Part shown: one piece after another, positions 1-7,164 of the stretch | Position numbering within the stretch: the stretch's first letter is position 1 | Layout of the letters: the number at the start of each line of letters is the position of its first letter | DNA from: JAILZP01 sp037444185 | GTDB taxonomy: Bacteria > Bacillota > Desulfotomaculia > Desulfotomaculales > Desulfocucumaceae | NCBI GenBank assembly: GCA_037444185.1 | Contig: JBBIMW010000043.1 | Location: forward strand, 1 to 17,387 | Reading direction: 5' to 3' | DNA length: 17,387 bases | The notes under the pieces: model-generated | Seen by the model: only the letters and a program-made list of their open reading frames with translations | Databases searched by the model: none | Told to the model about the DNA's origin: nothing | Translations under genes and position numbers: made by a program

Positions 1-2
1 CC

Positions 3-332
3 GGGGGCAGCGCCGGGGAGATCACCGCCCTTTCGGTGTCCAGGGCGGCGGCGGCGGGAGACGCCGAGGCCGTCGGAATTATTTCCACGGCGGGGGCGTA
101 TCTGGGCATGGGGCTGGCCAATGTGGTCAATCTGATCAACCCGGACAGGCTGGTGCTGGGCGGTGGCGCCCTGGAGGCCGGCGGGCTGCTTTGGCAGGCC
201 ATGGAAAGGGAGCTGGCGGCCAGGGTGTTGAAGCCCTCCCTGGAACAGGCCACGGTGGTTAGGGCCGGTCTGGGCGGCCGCTCCGGACTCATGGGGGCCG
301 TGGCCATGGCGCTGGAAAGCCGGGGATCGGGG
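3..332 (+). CDS. ROK-family sugar kinase (probable glucokinase), C-terminal part
   Basis: Open at the 5' edge of the window, about 110 codons are readable before the N run. The residues match the last third of ROK-family proteins: the GDAEAVGIISTAGAYLGMGL helix, the NLINPDRLVLGGG strand-turn, and a closing GGRSGLMGAVAMAL stretch. ROK kinases phosphorylate glucose or related sugars with ATP in the cytoplasm. The ATP-binding and zinc motifs (CxCGxxGC type) that would separate a kinase from a ROK repressor lie upstream of the window. Glucokinase is favoured because the next genes are a debranching enzyme, which releases free glucose, and a phosphoglucose isomerase. The stop codon is not visible. 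ROK proteins normally end near the GAVAMAL motif, so the stop probably falls inside the N run. The frame after the run cannot be trusted. Family is confident; substrate is inference. Confidence 0.8.
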
Positions 333-346
333 NNNNNNNNNNNNNN
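333..346. other. Run of 14 undetermined bases (assembly gap)
   Basis: Fourteen N sit between the end of the ROK gene and the ribosome binding site of the next gene. The true gap length is unknown. The stop codon of the ROK gene most likely lies here, so any open frame reading through it is artificial. Confidence 0.99.
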
Positions 347-373
347 GGGGTTTGGGGCAAGGAGCAGGGATCA

Positions 374-2404
374 ATGGAGAGCATTAACTTCGGCAAGGGC
401 CACTGGCTCACCTTTGAGCAGGGAATACAGAGGGAATGGCTGGTTGCCAACGGACTGGGCGGCTATGCCTCGTCCACGGTAATCTGCGCCAACACCCGCA
501 AATATCACGGGTTATTGGTGGCGTCCCTGGCTCCCCCGGTGAAAAGGACATTGCTTTTGGCCAAGGTTGACGAAAGGATGGAGACCGGGGGGCGTGTTTA
601 CAGCCTGGCGGCCAATAAAGGCGTCGCCGGGGCGGAGGAGTCTGGATATATCCACCTGCAGAGGGTGCTGGTGGGGAACTGCCCCACCTTCATCTACAGC
701 TTCGCGGATGTTATGCTGGAAAAAACTGTCTTCATGCCCCACGAGAAAAACACCACGGTGATAATTTACCGTGTCAGAAACGGTTCGGACAGGGCCGCGC
801 TAAGGTTGGTCCCGCTGGTTAACTGCCGGGACTTTCACTGGACCACCAGGGCCGGGCAGATCAATTTCAGCCCGGAGGCGCTGGATGTCCCGGAGGGGGC
901 CGGGGTGTCCATAAAATGCGCCCCCGGCGTGCCTCCCCTGAAAATTGTTTGCCTGGGCCGGACCGACTTTTCCCCGGCAGAGGGCTGGTACCGTGGCATG
1001 TTTTATCCCGAGGAAAGTGACCGGGGGGAGCACGCCGAGGAGGACCATTTCATTCCGGGACAGTTTGTGATTTCCCTGGAGGCCGGGGAAGAGATGTCCT
1101 TTGCCCTGGTGGCCACCATAGAGGAGGACTTCGGCCCCGGTTTTCCGGGAGGGGATGCCCTGCTGGAGGCCCGGGAAGACCGCTGCGGCAGGCTGCTGGA
1201 TCTGTCCGGGCTTAGGGACGGCTTTGCCCGGCGGCTGGCGCTGGCGGCCGACGCCTTTGTGGTGCGGCGGCAGTCCACCGGAGCCAAAAGCGTCATCGCC
1301 GGGTATCACTGGTTTAACGACTGGGGCCGGGATACCATGATCGCCCTGCCGGGGCTGACCCTGGTCACGGGAAGGCACGGCGACGCCAGGGAGATCCTTC
1401 TCACCTTTGCCCGGTACTGCAGGCAGGGTTTGATACCCAACATGTTTCCCGACAGCCAGCGGGACGATCCCCTTTACAATACCGTGGACGCCTCCCTTTG
1501 GTTTTTTTACGCTGTTTTCAAGTATTTTCAATATACCGGGGACATGGATTTTGTAATGGATAAAATGTACCCGGTGCTCAAGGAAATCGCCTCCTGGTAC
1601 ATAAAGGGGACGCACTTCAACATAGGCATGGAAGAGGACGGGCTGATCAGGGCCGGGGGGCCGGATCTTCAGCTGACCTGGATGGACGCCAAGGTGGGCC
1701 AATGGGTGGTGACGCCCAGGCAGGGCAAGCCGGTGGAGATTTCGGCCCTGTGGTACAACGCACTGAAGGTGCTGGAGGAGTTGGCCCGCCGGGCCGGTGA
1801 ATCCGCCCCCTACGCCGGCCTGGCCGAAAAGGTGGGGGAAAGCATCCGGGAGAAGTTCTGGTACGCGGAGGGAGGTTACCTGTACGACGTCATCGAGGGT
1901 GAGGCCGGGGACTCCCGGATGAGGCCGAACCAGGTGATAGCCATGGCCCTCCCCCATTCCCCCCTGGATCCGCCCAGGGCCAGGCAGGCTCTGGGCAGGG
2001 TCTGGCAGGAATTGTACGCCACTTACGGTCTGCGCAGCCTGTCGTATTACGACCCCGACTACAGGGGGGTGTATGCCGGGGACAGGATCAGAAGGGACGG
2101 GGCGTATCACCAGGGGACGGCCTGGAGCTGGCTCATCGGACCCTTTATTACGGCGTACCGCAGGGCCCACGGATATTCCGCCGCCAGCAGGGAACAGGCG
2201 GCCAGGTTTATAAACCCGTTCAGGGAACACCTGCGGCATCACGGGGTGGGATATGTTTCCGAGATTTTCGATGGAAATGATCCGGTGGCGCCCAGGGGGG
2301 CCATCGCCCAGGCCTGGGGGGTGGCGGAGGTGCTGCGGGCGTATGTGGAGGACGTATTGGAAATAAGGCGCCGGCCGCCGGCCTTCGGAGAGGATAACCA
2401 CTGA
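374..2404 (+). CDS. Glycogen debranching enzyme (amylo-alpha-1,6-glucosidase, GH133 type)
   Basis: A 676-residue protein with the two-domain architecture of bacterial/archaeal amylo-alpha-1,6-glucosidases. The N-terminal beta-rich domain (about 1-270) has the diagnostic GLGGYASSTV, NTRKYHGLLVASL and LLLAKVDE segments. The C-terminal (alpha/alpha)6-barrel carries GYHWFNDWGRDTMIALPGL (about 308-326), QLTWMDAKVG (about 433-442), RPNQVIAMALP, AYHQGTAWSW and GYVSEIFDG (about 626-634). By analogy with GH15-like barrels, the Asp of WMDAK and the Glu of SEIFDG are candidate catalytic acids. It hydrolyses alpha-1,6-linked glucose at glycogen branch points and releases free glucose. It lacks the GH13 transferase domain of eukaryotic enzymes. 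An AGGAG ribosome site at 360-364 lies 9 bases before the ATG. It sits between a sugar kinase and a phosphosugar isomerase, so the released glucose has a direct route into glycolysis. No glycogen phosphorylase or synthase is in the window. Confidence 0.9.
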   Translation: MESINFGKGHWLTFEQGIQREWLVANGLGGYASSTVICANTRKYHGLLVASLAPPVKRTLLLAKVDERMETGGRVYSLAANKGVAGAEESGYIHLQRVLVGNCPTFIYSFADVMLEKTVFMPHEKNTTVIIYRVRNGSDRAALRLVPLVNCRDFHWTTRAGQINFSPEALDVPEGAGVSIKCAPGVPPLKIVCLGRTDFSPAEGWYRGMFYPEESDRGEHAEEDHFIPGQFVISLEAGEEMSFALVATIEEDFGPGFPGGDALLEAREDRCGRLLDLSGLRDGFARRLALAADAFVVRRQSTGAKSVIAGYHWFNDWGRDTMIALPGLTLVTGRHGDAREILLTFARYCRQGLIPNMFPDSQRDDPLYNTVDASLWFFYAVFKYFQYTGDMDFVMDKMYPVLKEIASWYIKGTHFNIGMEEDGLIRAGGPDLQLTWMDAKVGQWVVTPRQGKPVEISALWYNALKVLEELARRAGESAPYAGLAEKVGESIREKFWYAEGGYLYDVIEGEAGDSRMRPNQVIAMALPHSPLDPPRARQALGRVWQELYATYGLRSLSYYDPDYRGVYAGDRIRRDGAYHQGTAWSWLIGPFITAYRRAHGYSAASREQAARFINPFREHLRHHGVGYVSEIFDGNDPVAPRGAIAQAWGVAEVLRAYVEDVLEIRRRPPAFGEDNH

Positions 2405-2451
2405 GGCCGGATGTCCGGCGGCGGAGGGCCATTTATGGAGGTGACGGTTTT

Positions 2452-3534
2452 ATGTTGGAAAGTGAACGGGTGAGGCTGCTTGACGATGTGGATCACATGT
2501 ATGGAAAAGACGGCAAGGGGATGTTTTCCTCCCTTGCCTCCCTGGCCGGCCAGTGCAGCGAAGCTTGCTGGGAATTGGCCGGTGGTGTCGACCTGCCCGC
2601 AGTGGATGCAGTCTCCCACGTGCTGGTGACCGGCCTGGGGGGTTCTGCCATCGGGGGAGACCTGCTGAGGGTTTACTGCCAGGACAAATGTCCGGTTCCG
2701 GTACTGGTGAACCGGGACTATACCATGCCGGAATTCGCCGGGAAGGATACCCTGGTGTTTGCTGTGAGCTACTCCGGCAACACGGAGGAAACCATCAGCG
2801 CGTACGAAGACGCCCGGCGCAGGGGAGCGGCCATAATCGCCGTCACCACCGGCGGAAAATTAAAGGAGATGGCCCTGAGGGACGGGGTGCCGGTGATTTC
2901 AGTGCCCTGTGGCATAGCTCCCCGGTCCGCTTCTGGCTATCTTTTCATCCCCACCCTGCGTATGATGGAAAGGCTGGGTTTTCTCTCCGGCATAGCTGAA
3001 GAGGTGGAAAAACTTGTCGGCCACCTGCATGTTTTGTATGAACACCTGCGCCCAGAGACGCCGGCGGAGAGAAACCCGGCCAAGCAGATGGCGTTGAAGC
3101 TGTATAGCCGGATACCGGTCATCTGGGGGGCCAGCGGCACCACCGAGGTGGTGGCCCAGCGCTGGAAGGGCCAGATAAACGAAAACGCCAAGGCTCCGGC
3201 ATACTGGAATGTCTTTCCAGAGTTGAACCATAATGAGCTGGTGGGGTTCCGGCATCCGGAATCACTGCTCAAGCAGATGCACGTGGTCATTCTCAGGGAC
3301 GACGACGACCACCCCAGGGTCAAGAGGCGGGTGGAGATAACCAAGGACATCGTAAGCAAGGCCGTGGCCGGCATCACCGACGTCCGGGCCAGCGGCGGCG
3401 GGAGGCTGGCCCGCACATATTCCCTGATCTACAGCGGCGATTATACCAGCCTGTATTTGGCCTTTCTGTACGGTGTGGACCCCGGTCCGGTGGAGGTCAT
3501 AGATTACCTCAAGAACCAGCTGGCCGCTGAATAG
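2452..3534 (+). CDS. Bifunctional phosphoglucose/phosphomannose isomerase
   Basis: A 360-residue SIS-domain protein of the dual-function PGI/PMI family, distinct from the larger classical Pgi. Visible motifs are the first SIS loop GLGGSAIGGD (61-70), the phosphate-binding SYSGNTEET (106-114), and PRSASGY after the second strand. The pair NENAK...NHNELVG carries Glu244 and His260. Their 16-residue spacing equals that of the catalytic Glu203 and His219 described for the Pyrobaculum aerophilum enzyme, which supports an intact active site. It interconverts glucose-6-P or mannose-6-P with fructose-6-P. A GGAGGTGA site at about 2437 supports the ATG at 2452; the ATG at 2434 overlaps that site and is unlikely. 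It lies 47 bases after the debranching enzyme with no terminator between, so the two are probably cotranscribed. The transcript probably ends at the 3697 terminator. Confidence 0.92.
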   Translation: MLESERVRLLDDVDHMYGKDGKGMFSSLASLAGQCSEACWELAGGVDLPAVDAVSHVLVTGLGGSAIGGDLLRVYCQDKCPVPVLVNRDYTMPEFAGKDTLVFAVSYSGNTEETISAYEDARRRGAAIIAVTTGGKLKEMALRDGVPVISVPCGIAPRSASGYLFIPTLRMMERLGFLSGIAEEVEKLVGHLHVLYEHLRPETPAERNPAKQMALKLYSRIPVIWGASGTTEVVAQRWKGQINENAKAPAYWNVFPELNHNELVGFRHPESLLKQMHVVILRDDDDHPRVKRRVEITKDIVSKAVAGITDVRASGGGRLARTYSLIYSGDYTSLYLAFLYGVDPGPVEVIDYLKNQLAAE

Positions 3535-3557
3535 GGTTCCATTCCTCGTTCTGCCGG

Positions 3558-3585
3558 GAGACAGGAGATAGGAGACAGGAGACAG
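3558..3585 (+). repeat. Four tandem 7-bp units, GAGACAG type
   Basis: Units are GAGACAG, GAGATAG, GAGACAG, GAGACAG, directly abutting, with one substitution in the second copy. It is noncoding and lies just after the PGI/PMI gene. A related set on the opposite strand is at 3737-3771. Confidence 0.9.
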
Positions 3586-3631
3586 AATGGGCCGACCGGG
3601 ACGGGAGTGCCCTGAAAATTACCAGGCCAAA

Positions 3632-3660
3632 ATAACTTAGGTAACCGGTACCTAAGTTAT
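3632..3660. repeat. Near-perfect palindrome, 12-bp arms, 5-base centre
   Basis: ATAACTTAGGTA, then ACCGG, then TACCTAAGTTAT. The arms match perfectly. It is AT-rich against a GC-rich background and has no following T tract, so it is not a standard terminator. The end of the right arm is partly duplicated (AAGTTAT at 3654-3660 and 3661-3667). It could be a protein-binding operator or a small mobile-element remnant; the sequence does not decide. Confidence 0.85.
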
Positions 3661-3696
3661 AAGTTATATGGCCGATGGCTTATCCCAATGTCCTGT

Positions 3697-3720
3697 GCTC
3701 CCGAAAGGGAGCTTTTTCTT
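3697..3720 (+). terminator. Intrinsic terminator after the PGI/PMI gene
   Basis: A 6-bp stem GCTCCC/GGGAGC with a GAAA tetraloop is followed by five T, then C and TT. It lies 160 bases past the PGI/PMI stop and is the first good terminator there, so it probably ends the upstream sugar operon. Confidence 0.8.
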
Positions 3721-3736
3721 CAAAGGAATGCATTAA

Positions 3737-3771
3737 ATTCTGGATTCTGACTACTGGATTTTGGATTCCAG
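3737..3771. repeat. Five degenerate tandem 7-bp units, ATTCTGG type
   Basis: Units are ATTCTGG, ATTCTGA, CTACTGG, ATTTTGG and ATTCCAG. Read on the complementary strand they become CCAGAAT-like units, related to the CAGGAGA phase of the 3558-3585 array. The two arrays therefore look like the same repeat family in opposite orientation. Noncoding. Confidence 0.75.
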
Positions 3772-3794
3772 CCGCCCGTCAGGGCGGCTTTTTT
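3771..3794 (+). terminator. Second intrinsic terminator upstream of rapZ
   Basis: A 7-bp perfect GC stem, GCCGCCC/GGGCGGC, with loop GTCA, is followed by six T. It is only 50 bases after the previous terminator. Two terminators in series insulate the rapZ operon from the sugar operon. Confidence 0.88.
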
Positions 3795-3864
3795 ACAAAA
3801 AAAGTCCGCGCTCAAGCAAAGACAATTATTTCTAGCGGGTGGACGGGCCCCGGGTATGGATTTT

Positions 3865-3892
3865 TTGCCGCCGGAAGTATAGAATTTAATAT
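3865..3892 (+). promoter_or_regulatory. Probable sigma-A promoter of the rapZ operon
   Basis: -35 TTGCCG (3865-3870), 16-base spacer, -10 TAATAT (3887-3892). It lies downstream of both terminators and 30 bases before the preferred rapZ start. The -10 is a good match and the -35 is moderate. Confidence 0.6.
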
Positions 3893-3922
3893 GGCGCAAT
3901 AGTTTTAAACGGGGATATGATT

Positions 3923-4798
3923 ATGATTAGCAAGAGACTGGTGATTGTCACTGGGCTTTCCGGGGCCGGGAAGACCCAGGCGGTGCGTAGCCTTGAGGAC
4001 CTGGGCTTCTTTTGCGTGGATAACCTGCCGCCCACCCTCATCCCCAAATTTGTGGAGCTGTGCACCCAGTCCAAAAAGGACATCGACAAAATCGCCCTGG
4101 TGGTGGACATCAGGGGAAGGGAGTTTTTCGACGCCCTGACCGGGGTTCTGAGCGACCTGGACGAAATGGAAGTGAAGTGCGAGATTCTTTTCCTTGAGGC
4201 CTCAAGGGAAACACTCATCCGGCGTTTCAAGGAGACCCGCCGCAGTCACCCGCTGGGGATGGACGGGGATGTTTTGCGCTGGATAGAGGAGGAAAGGAAC
4301 AGGCTTCAGGATATAAGGGGAAGGGCGCATAAAATAATAGACACTTCGAACTTGAGCAATATCCAGCTCAGGGAGGAAATAAACAATCTATTCGGAGACA
4401 GCGCCAATATCTGGAATATCAGAATCATGGCGGTTTCCTTCGGATATAAGTACGGCATACCGATGGACAGCGATCTGGTGTTTGATGTGCGTTTCATGCC
4501 GAACCCCCATTACGATCCGGTGCTGGGTCCCATGACCGGAAACGACCGGCCGGTTCAGGATTATGTCATGGGATCGCCGGTATCGGAGGAGTTTGTGCTT
4601 AAATTTTTCGACATGGTGGAGTTTCTTGTGCCCCAATATATTAAGGAGGGCAAGACCTCCCTGACCATTGCCGTGGGCTGCACCGGGGGGGTCCACCGTT
4701 CGGTGGCTCTGGTCAACAAACTGACCGGCTATTTGAGCGGCAGGGGATATAACGCCAGGGCCAAGCACCGTGATATACAAAGAAAAGCGGGGTCATAG
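3923..4798 (+). CDS. rapZ: RapZ / YvcJ-type nucleotide-binding protein
   Basis: A 291-residue RapZ-family protein. The N-terminal P-loop domain has Walker A GLSGAGKT (11-18), then the VDNLPP and DIRGREFF signatures. The middle holds LEASRETLIRRFKETRRSHPL. The C-terminal half has FGYKYGIPMDSDLVFDVRF, PNPHYDPVL and GCTGGVHRS (about 252-260) and ends with a typical HRDI segment. Length fits the family (about 285-295). In E. coli RapZ is an RNA-binding adaptor controlling GlmS levels. In Firmicutes YvcJ binds and hydrolyses nucleotides and its RNA role is unproven. An ATG at 3917 is in frame, but the only purine-rich site (GGGGA, 3911-3915) would touch it. The ATG at 3923 has better spacing and gives the usual MISKRLVIVTG start. 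The yvcK ATG follows three bases after the stop. Confidence 0.93.
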   Translation: MISKRLVIVTGLSGAGKTQAVRSLEDLGFFCVDNLPPTLIPKFVELCTQSKKDIDKIALVVDIRGREFFDALTGVLSDLDEMEVKCEILFLEASRETLIRRFKETRRSHPLGMDGDVLRWIEEERNRLQDIRGRAHKIIDTSNLSNIQLREEINNLFGDSANIWNIRIMAVSFGYKYGIPMDSDLVFDVRFMPNPHYDPVLGPMTGNDRPVQDYVMGSPVSEEFVLKFFDMVEFLVPQYIKEGKTSLTIAVGCTGGVHRSVALVNKLTGYLSGRGYNARAKHRDIQRKAGS

Positions 4799-4801
4799 GG
4801 G

Positions 4802-6118
4802 ATGAATTTTCTCAAGTGGCTCTACCCCGGACTGCGGGTTAAACGGTGGCTGGCGTTGGCCCTTCTGGGGACGTTTTTAAGCCTTTCCGGCACCATACTC
4901 CTGGTGGCTTCCCTGCTGCCTTTGTCCAGATACCTTTTAATACATTGGGGGGAGCGGTTTTTCGGTTCCCTGGCGCAGCCCCCGGGGGCCGCGGTGCTGA
5001 TCGCGGCGGGGGTGGCGGCCATATTTTACGGACTGGCCAGGGCTTTCAGATCCATCGTTTACACCCTGGCCCCCGAGGAAGGGGGCCGGCTGGCGGAGGT
5101 AATGTACACCCGCCGCTACTTGGTCCGGGGACCCAGGATAGTGGTGGTGGGGGGTGGTACGGGACTGTCGGTGCTGCTCAGGGGTATCAAAAAATACACC
5201 AGCAATATCACCGCCATAGTATCGGTGGCCGATGACGGAGGAAGTTCCGGACGGCTCAGGGACGACCTGGGCATACTGCCCCCCGGCGACATCCGCAACT
5301 GCCTGGTGGCTCTGGCGGACAAGGAATCGCTGATGGAGGACCTGCTGCAGTACAGGTTTGCCGCCGGCAATCTGGCCGGGCACAGCGTGGGGAATCTGAT
5401 TATAGCCGCCATGAACGATCTGGCCGGAGGCTTTCACCAAGCCATCCGGGGAATGAGCAAGGTGCTGGCCGTCAGGGGGAGGGTCCTGCCCTCAACGCTG
5501 CAAAATGTCTCCCTGGGGGCGGAATATGCCGACGGCGCCTTGGTGTTCGGGGAATCCAACATACCCAGGCACGGCAAGCCCATCAAAAGGGTGTTCCTGG
5601 AGCCGGGGGACTGCCCGCCGCTGCCGGAGTCCCTGCAGGCCATTGCTGAAGCCGACGCCGTGGTTCTGGGGCCCGGCAGTCTTTACACCAGCATCCTCCC
5701 CAATCTGAAGGTGTCCGGTCTGGCCGAGAGCATAGCAGGAACCGGCGCGGTAAGGATTTATATATGCAATATTATGACCCAGCCGGGGGAAACGGACGGG
5801 TACACCGCCGGGGATCATGTCAGGGCCATTTTGTCCCATGCCGGCAGGATCGTCGACTATGTGGCGGTGAACCGGGGCGACATACCCCGGGAGTTGACGG
5901 ACCGCTACCGCAGGGAGGGTGCCTTTCCGGTGGTTGCCGACGTCAGGGAAATAGAAAAGGAAGGCCTGGTGGTTGTGGCGGAACAGCTGCTGGCGGGCGG
6001 GGATGTGGTTAGGCACGACCCTGACAGGCTGGCCAGGCTGATTTTCAAATTGATTTTAAAAGGGAGAAAGAGGCCCCGGGGCAGGATTGCCCGCCGGGAA
6101 CAATATGGTATAATATAA
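4802..6118 (+). CDS. yvcK: YvcK/GlmR-family protein with N-terminal membrane region
   Basis: A 438-residue member of the CofD-like YvcK/GlmR family, needed in B. subtilis for growth on gluconeogenic carbon and for steering carbon into UDP-GlcNAc synthesis; it binds UDP-sugars. The core begins near residue 112 with RIVVVGGGTGLSVLLRG, then IVSVADDGGSSGRLR, GDIRNCLVAL, GHSVGNL, VVLGPGSLYTSILPNL and CNIMTQPGETDGY. B. subtilis YvcK is about 317 residues and starts near this core. Here about 110 extra residues precede it, with two hydrophobic spans (about 17-43 and 62-80) separated by a short loop, so the protein is probably membrane-anchored with a cytoplasmic core. The start has only a weak GGGG site, consistent with translational coupling to rapZ three bases upstream. 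Family assignment is secure; the anchoring is inferred. Confidence 0.93.
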   Translation: MNFLKWLYPGLRVKRWLALALLGTFLSLSGTILLVASLLPLSRYLLIHWGERFFGSLAQPPGAAVLIAAGVAAIFYGLARAFRSIVYTLAPEEGGRLAEVMYTRRYLVRGPRIVVVGGGTGLSVLLRGIKKYTSNITAIVSVADDGGSSGRLRDDLGILPPGDIRNCLVALADKESLMEDLLQYRFAAGNLAGHSVGNLIIAAMNDLAGGFHQAIRGMSKVLAVRGRVLPSTLQNVSLGAEYADGALVFGESNIPRHGKPIKRVFLEPGDCPPLPESLQAIAEADAVVLGPGSLYTSILPNLKVSGLAESIAGTGAVRIYICNIMTQPGETDGYTAGDHVRAILSHAGRIVDYVAVNRGDIPRELTDRYRREGAFPVVADVREIEKEGLVVVAEQLLAGGDVVRHDPDRLARLIFKLILKGRKRPRGRIARREQYGII

Positions 6119-6163
6119 ATGCCCTTTGCGGGGGGGCGGCATCACGGGAGGTGCGCAATATCC

Positions 6164-7102
6164 TTGTCTTTTTCTGCCAGGACAAAAAACGAGCTGGCCC
6201 GGGTGGCGGGCGCCCACAACTGTTGTAAAAAGGCCGAACTATCGGCTCTTTTTAGTATGGATGGCAGTATCCAGATCAGCGGCAGGCGGGTTTACATAAA
6301 CATAATGAATGAAAATGCGGCCGTGGCCAGAAAAATATTTTCAATGATCCGGGAAATATTTGGCGCCCGGGCCGAAGTGCTGGTACGGAGAAAAAACAAC
6401 CTTAAAAAAAACAATATATATCTGGTCAGTGTTCCTCCCCAGGAGGTCACCGGGGGTATTTTGAGCTCCCTGGGGCTGATTGACGGGGCCGGGAGGCTGC
6501 CGGAAGGGATTAAAAAGGACTTGCTCAGGAAGGAATGCTGCAGGAGGTCTTACCTGCGGGGCGCCTTCATTGGAGGCGGTTCAGTGAATGACCCCGGGGG
6601 AACATATCACATGGAAATAATCACCAACAAAGAGGGGCACGCCCGGGATATTAAGAGACTTTTCATGCGCTTCAAGCTGGACGCCAGGATCAACACCCGT
6701 AAAAACTGGTATGTGGTATACTTGAAGGAAAGCGACCAGATAGTTTCCTGCCTGGGCATCATGGGAGCGCACGAAGCTCTGCTGGACTTTGAAAACAAGA
6801 GGATATTCAAGGACATGAAGAATCAGGTGAACAGGCTGGTCAATTGCGAGACGGCCAATCTGAACAAGACCGTCAATGCCGCCGTGCAGCAGCTGGAGAG
6901 TATAATGACCGTCAAGGAGGCGCTGGGGCTGGACAGGCTGCCCCTGTCCCTGCGTCAGGTGGCGGAGGTCCGTATTAACAATCCCGGCGCCAGCATGAGG
7001 GAACTGGGTGAAATGTTAAGTCCCCGGGTGGGTAAGTCCGGTATCAGCCACCGTTTGAGAAAGTTGGAGGAGCTGGCCCGGAGGATTTCGCCCGGAAAGT
7101 GA
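6164..7102 (+). CDS. whiA: WhiA, DNA-binding division/sporulation regulator
   Basis: A 312-residue WhiA homologue. Its N-terminal half has the LAGLIDADG homing-endonuclease-like fold (CCKKAELSALFSMDGS; CCRRSYLRGAFIGGGSV, with GG in place of catalytic acids). The C-terminal helix-turn-helix is at about 262-300 (LRQVAEVRINNPGASMRELG, then GKSGISHRLRKLEELA). WhiA controls sporulation septation in Streptomyces and affects division and chromosome segregation in B. subtilis. An in-frame ATG at 6119 follows the yvcK stop directly but has no ribosome site. The TTG at 6164 has GGGAGGTG at 6146-6153 and gives LSFSARTKNELARV, which aligns with the usual MSFSxxVKNELAR start. I therefore choose TTG. It completes the conserved rapZ-yvcK-whiA cluster. 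Confidence 0.93.
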   Translation: MSFSARTKNELARVAGAHNCCKKAELSALFSMDGSIQISGRRVYINIMNENAAVARKIFSMIREIFGARAEVLVRRKNNLKKNNIYLVSVPPQEVTGGILSSLGLIDGAGRLPEGIKKDLLRKECCRRSYLRGAFIGGGSVNDPGGTYHMEIITNKEGHARDIKRLFMRFKLDARINTRKNWYVVYLKESDQIVSCLGIMGAHEALLDFENKRIFKDMKNQVNRLVNCETANLNKTVNAAVQQLESIMTVKEALGLDRLPLSLRQVAEVRINNPGASMRELGEMLSPRVGKSGISHRLRKLEELARRISPGK

Positions 7103-7164
7103 CCTGTGCCGCATTTTTCATTCTGCCGGGAGACAAAAAGACGGGAAAAAGAAAGGGTATGGTC

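Noticed and set aside
36..482. Open frame that continues across the N run into the debranching gene region
   Set aside because: The frame past the undetermined bases is arbitrary. The part after 347 overlaps the debranching enzyme in another frame and has no ROK similarity.
800..2401. 533-codon open frame on the minus strand opposite the debranching enzyme
   Set aside because: It is a low-complexity shadow caused by high GC content. The + strand carries a clear, complete enzyme.
3675..3902. 75-codon open frame in the region before rapZ
   Set aside because: It runs through two intrinsic terminators, a heptamer repeat array and the rapZ promoter, and lacks a ribosome site.
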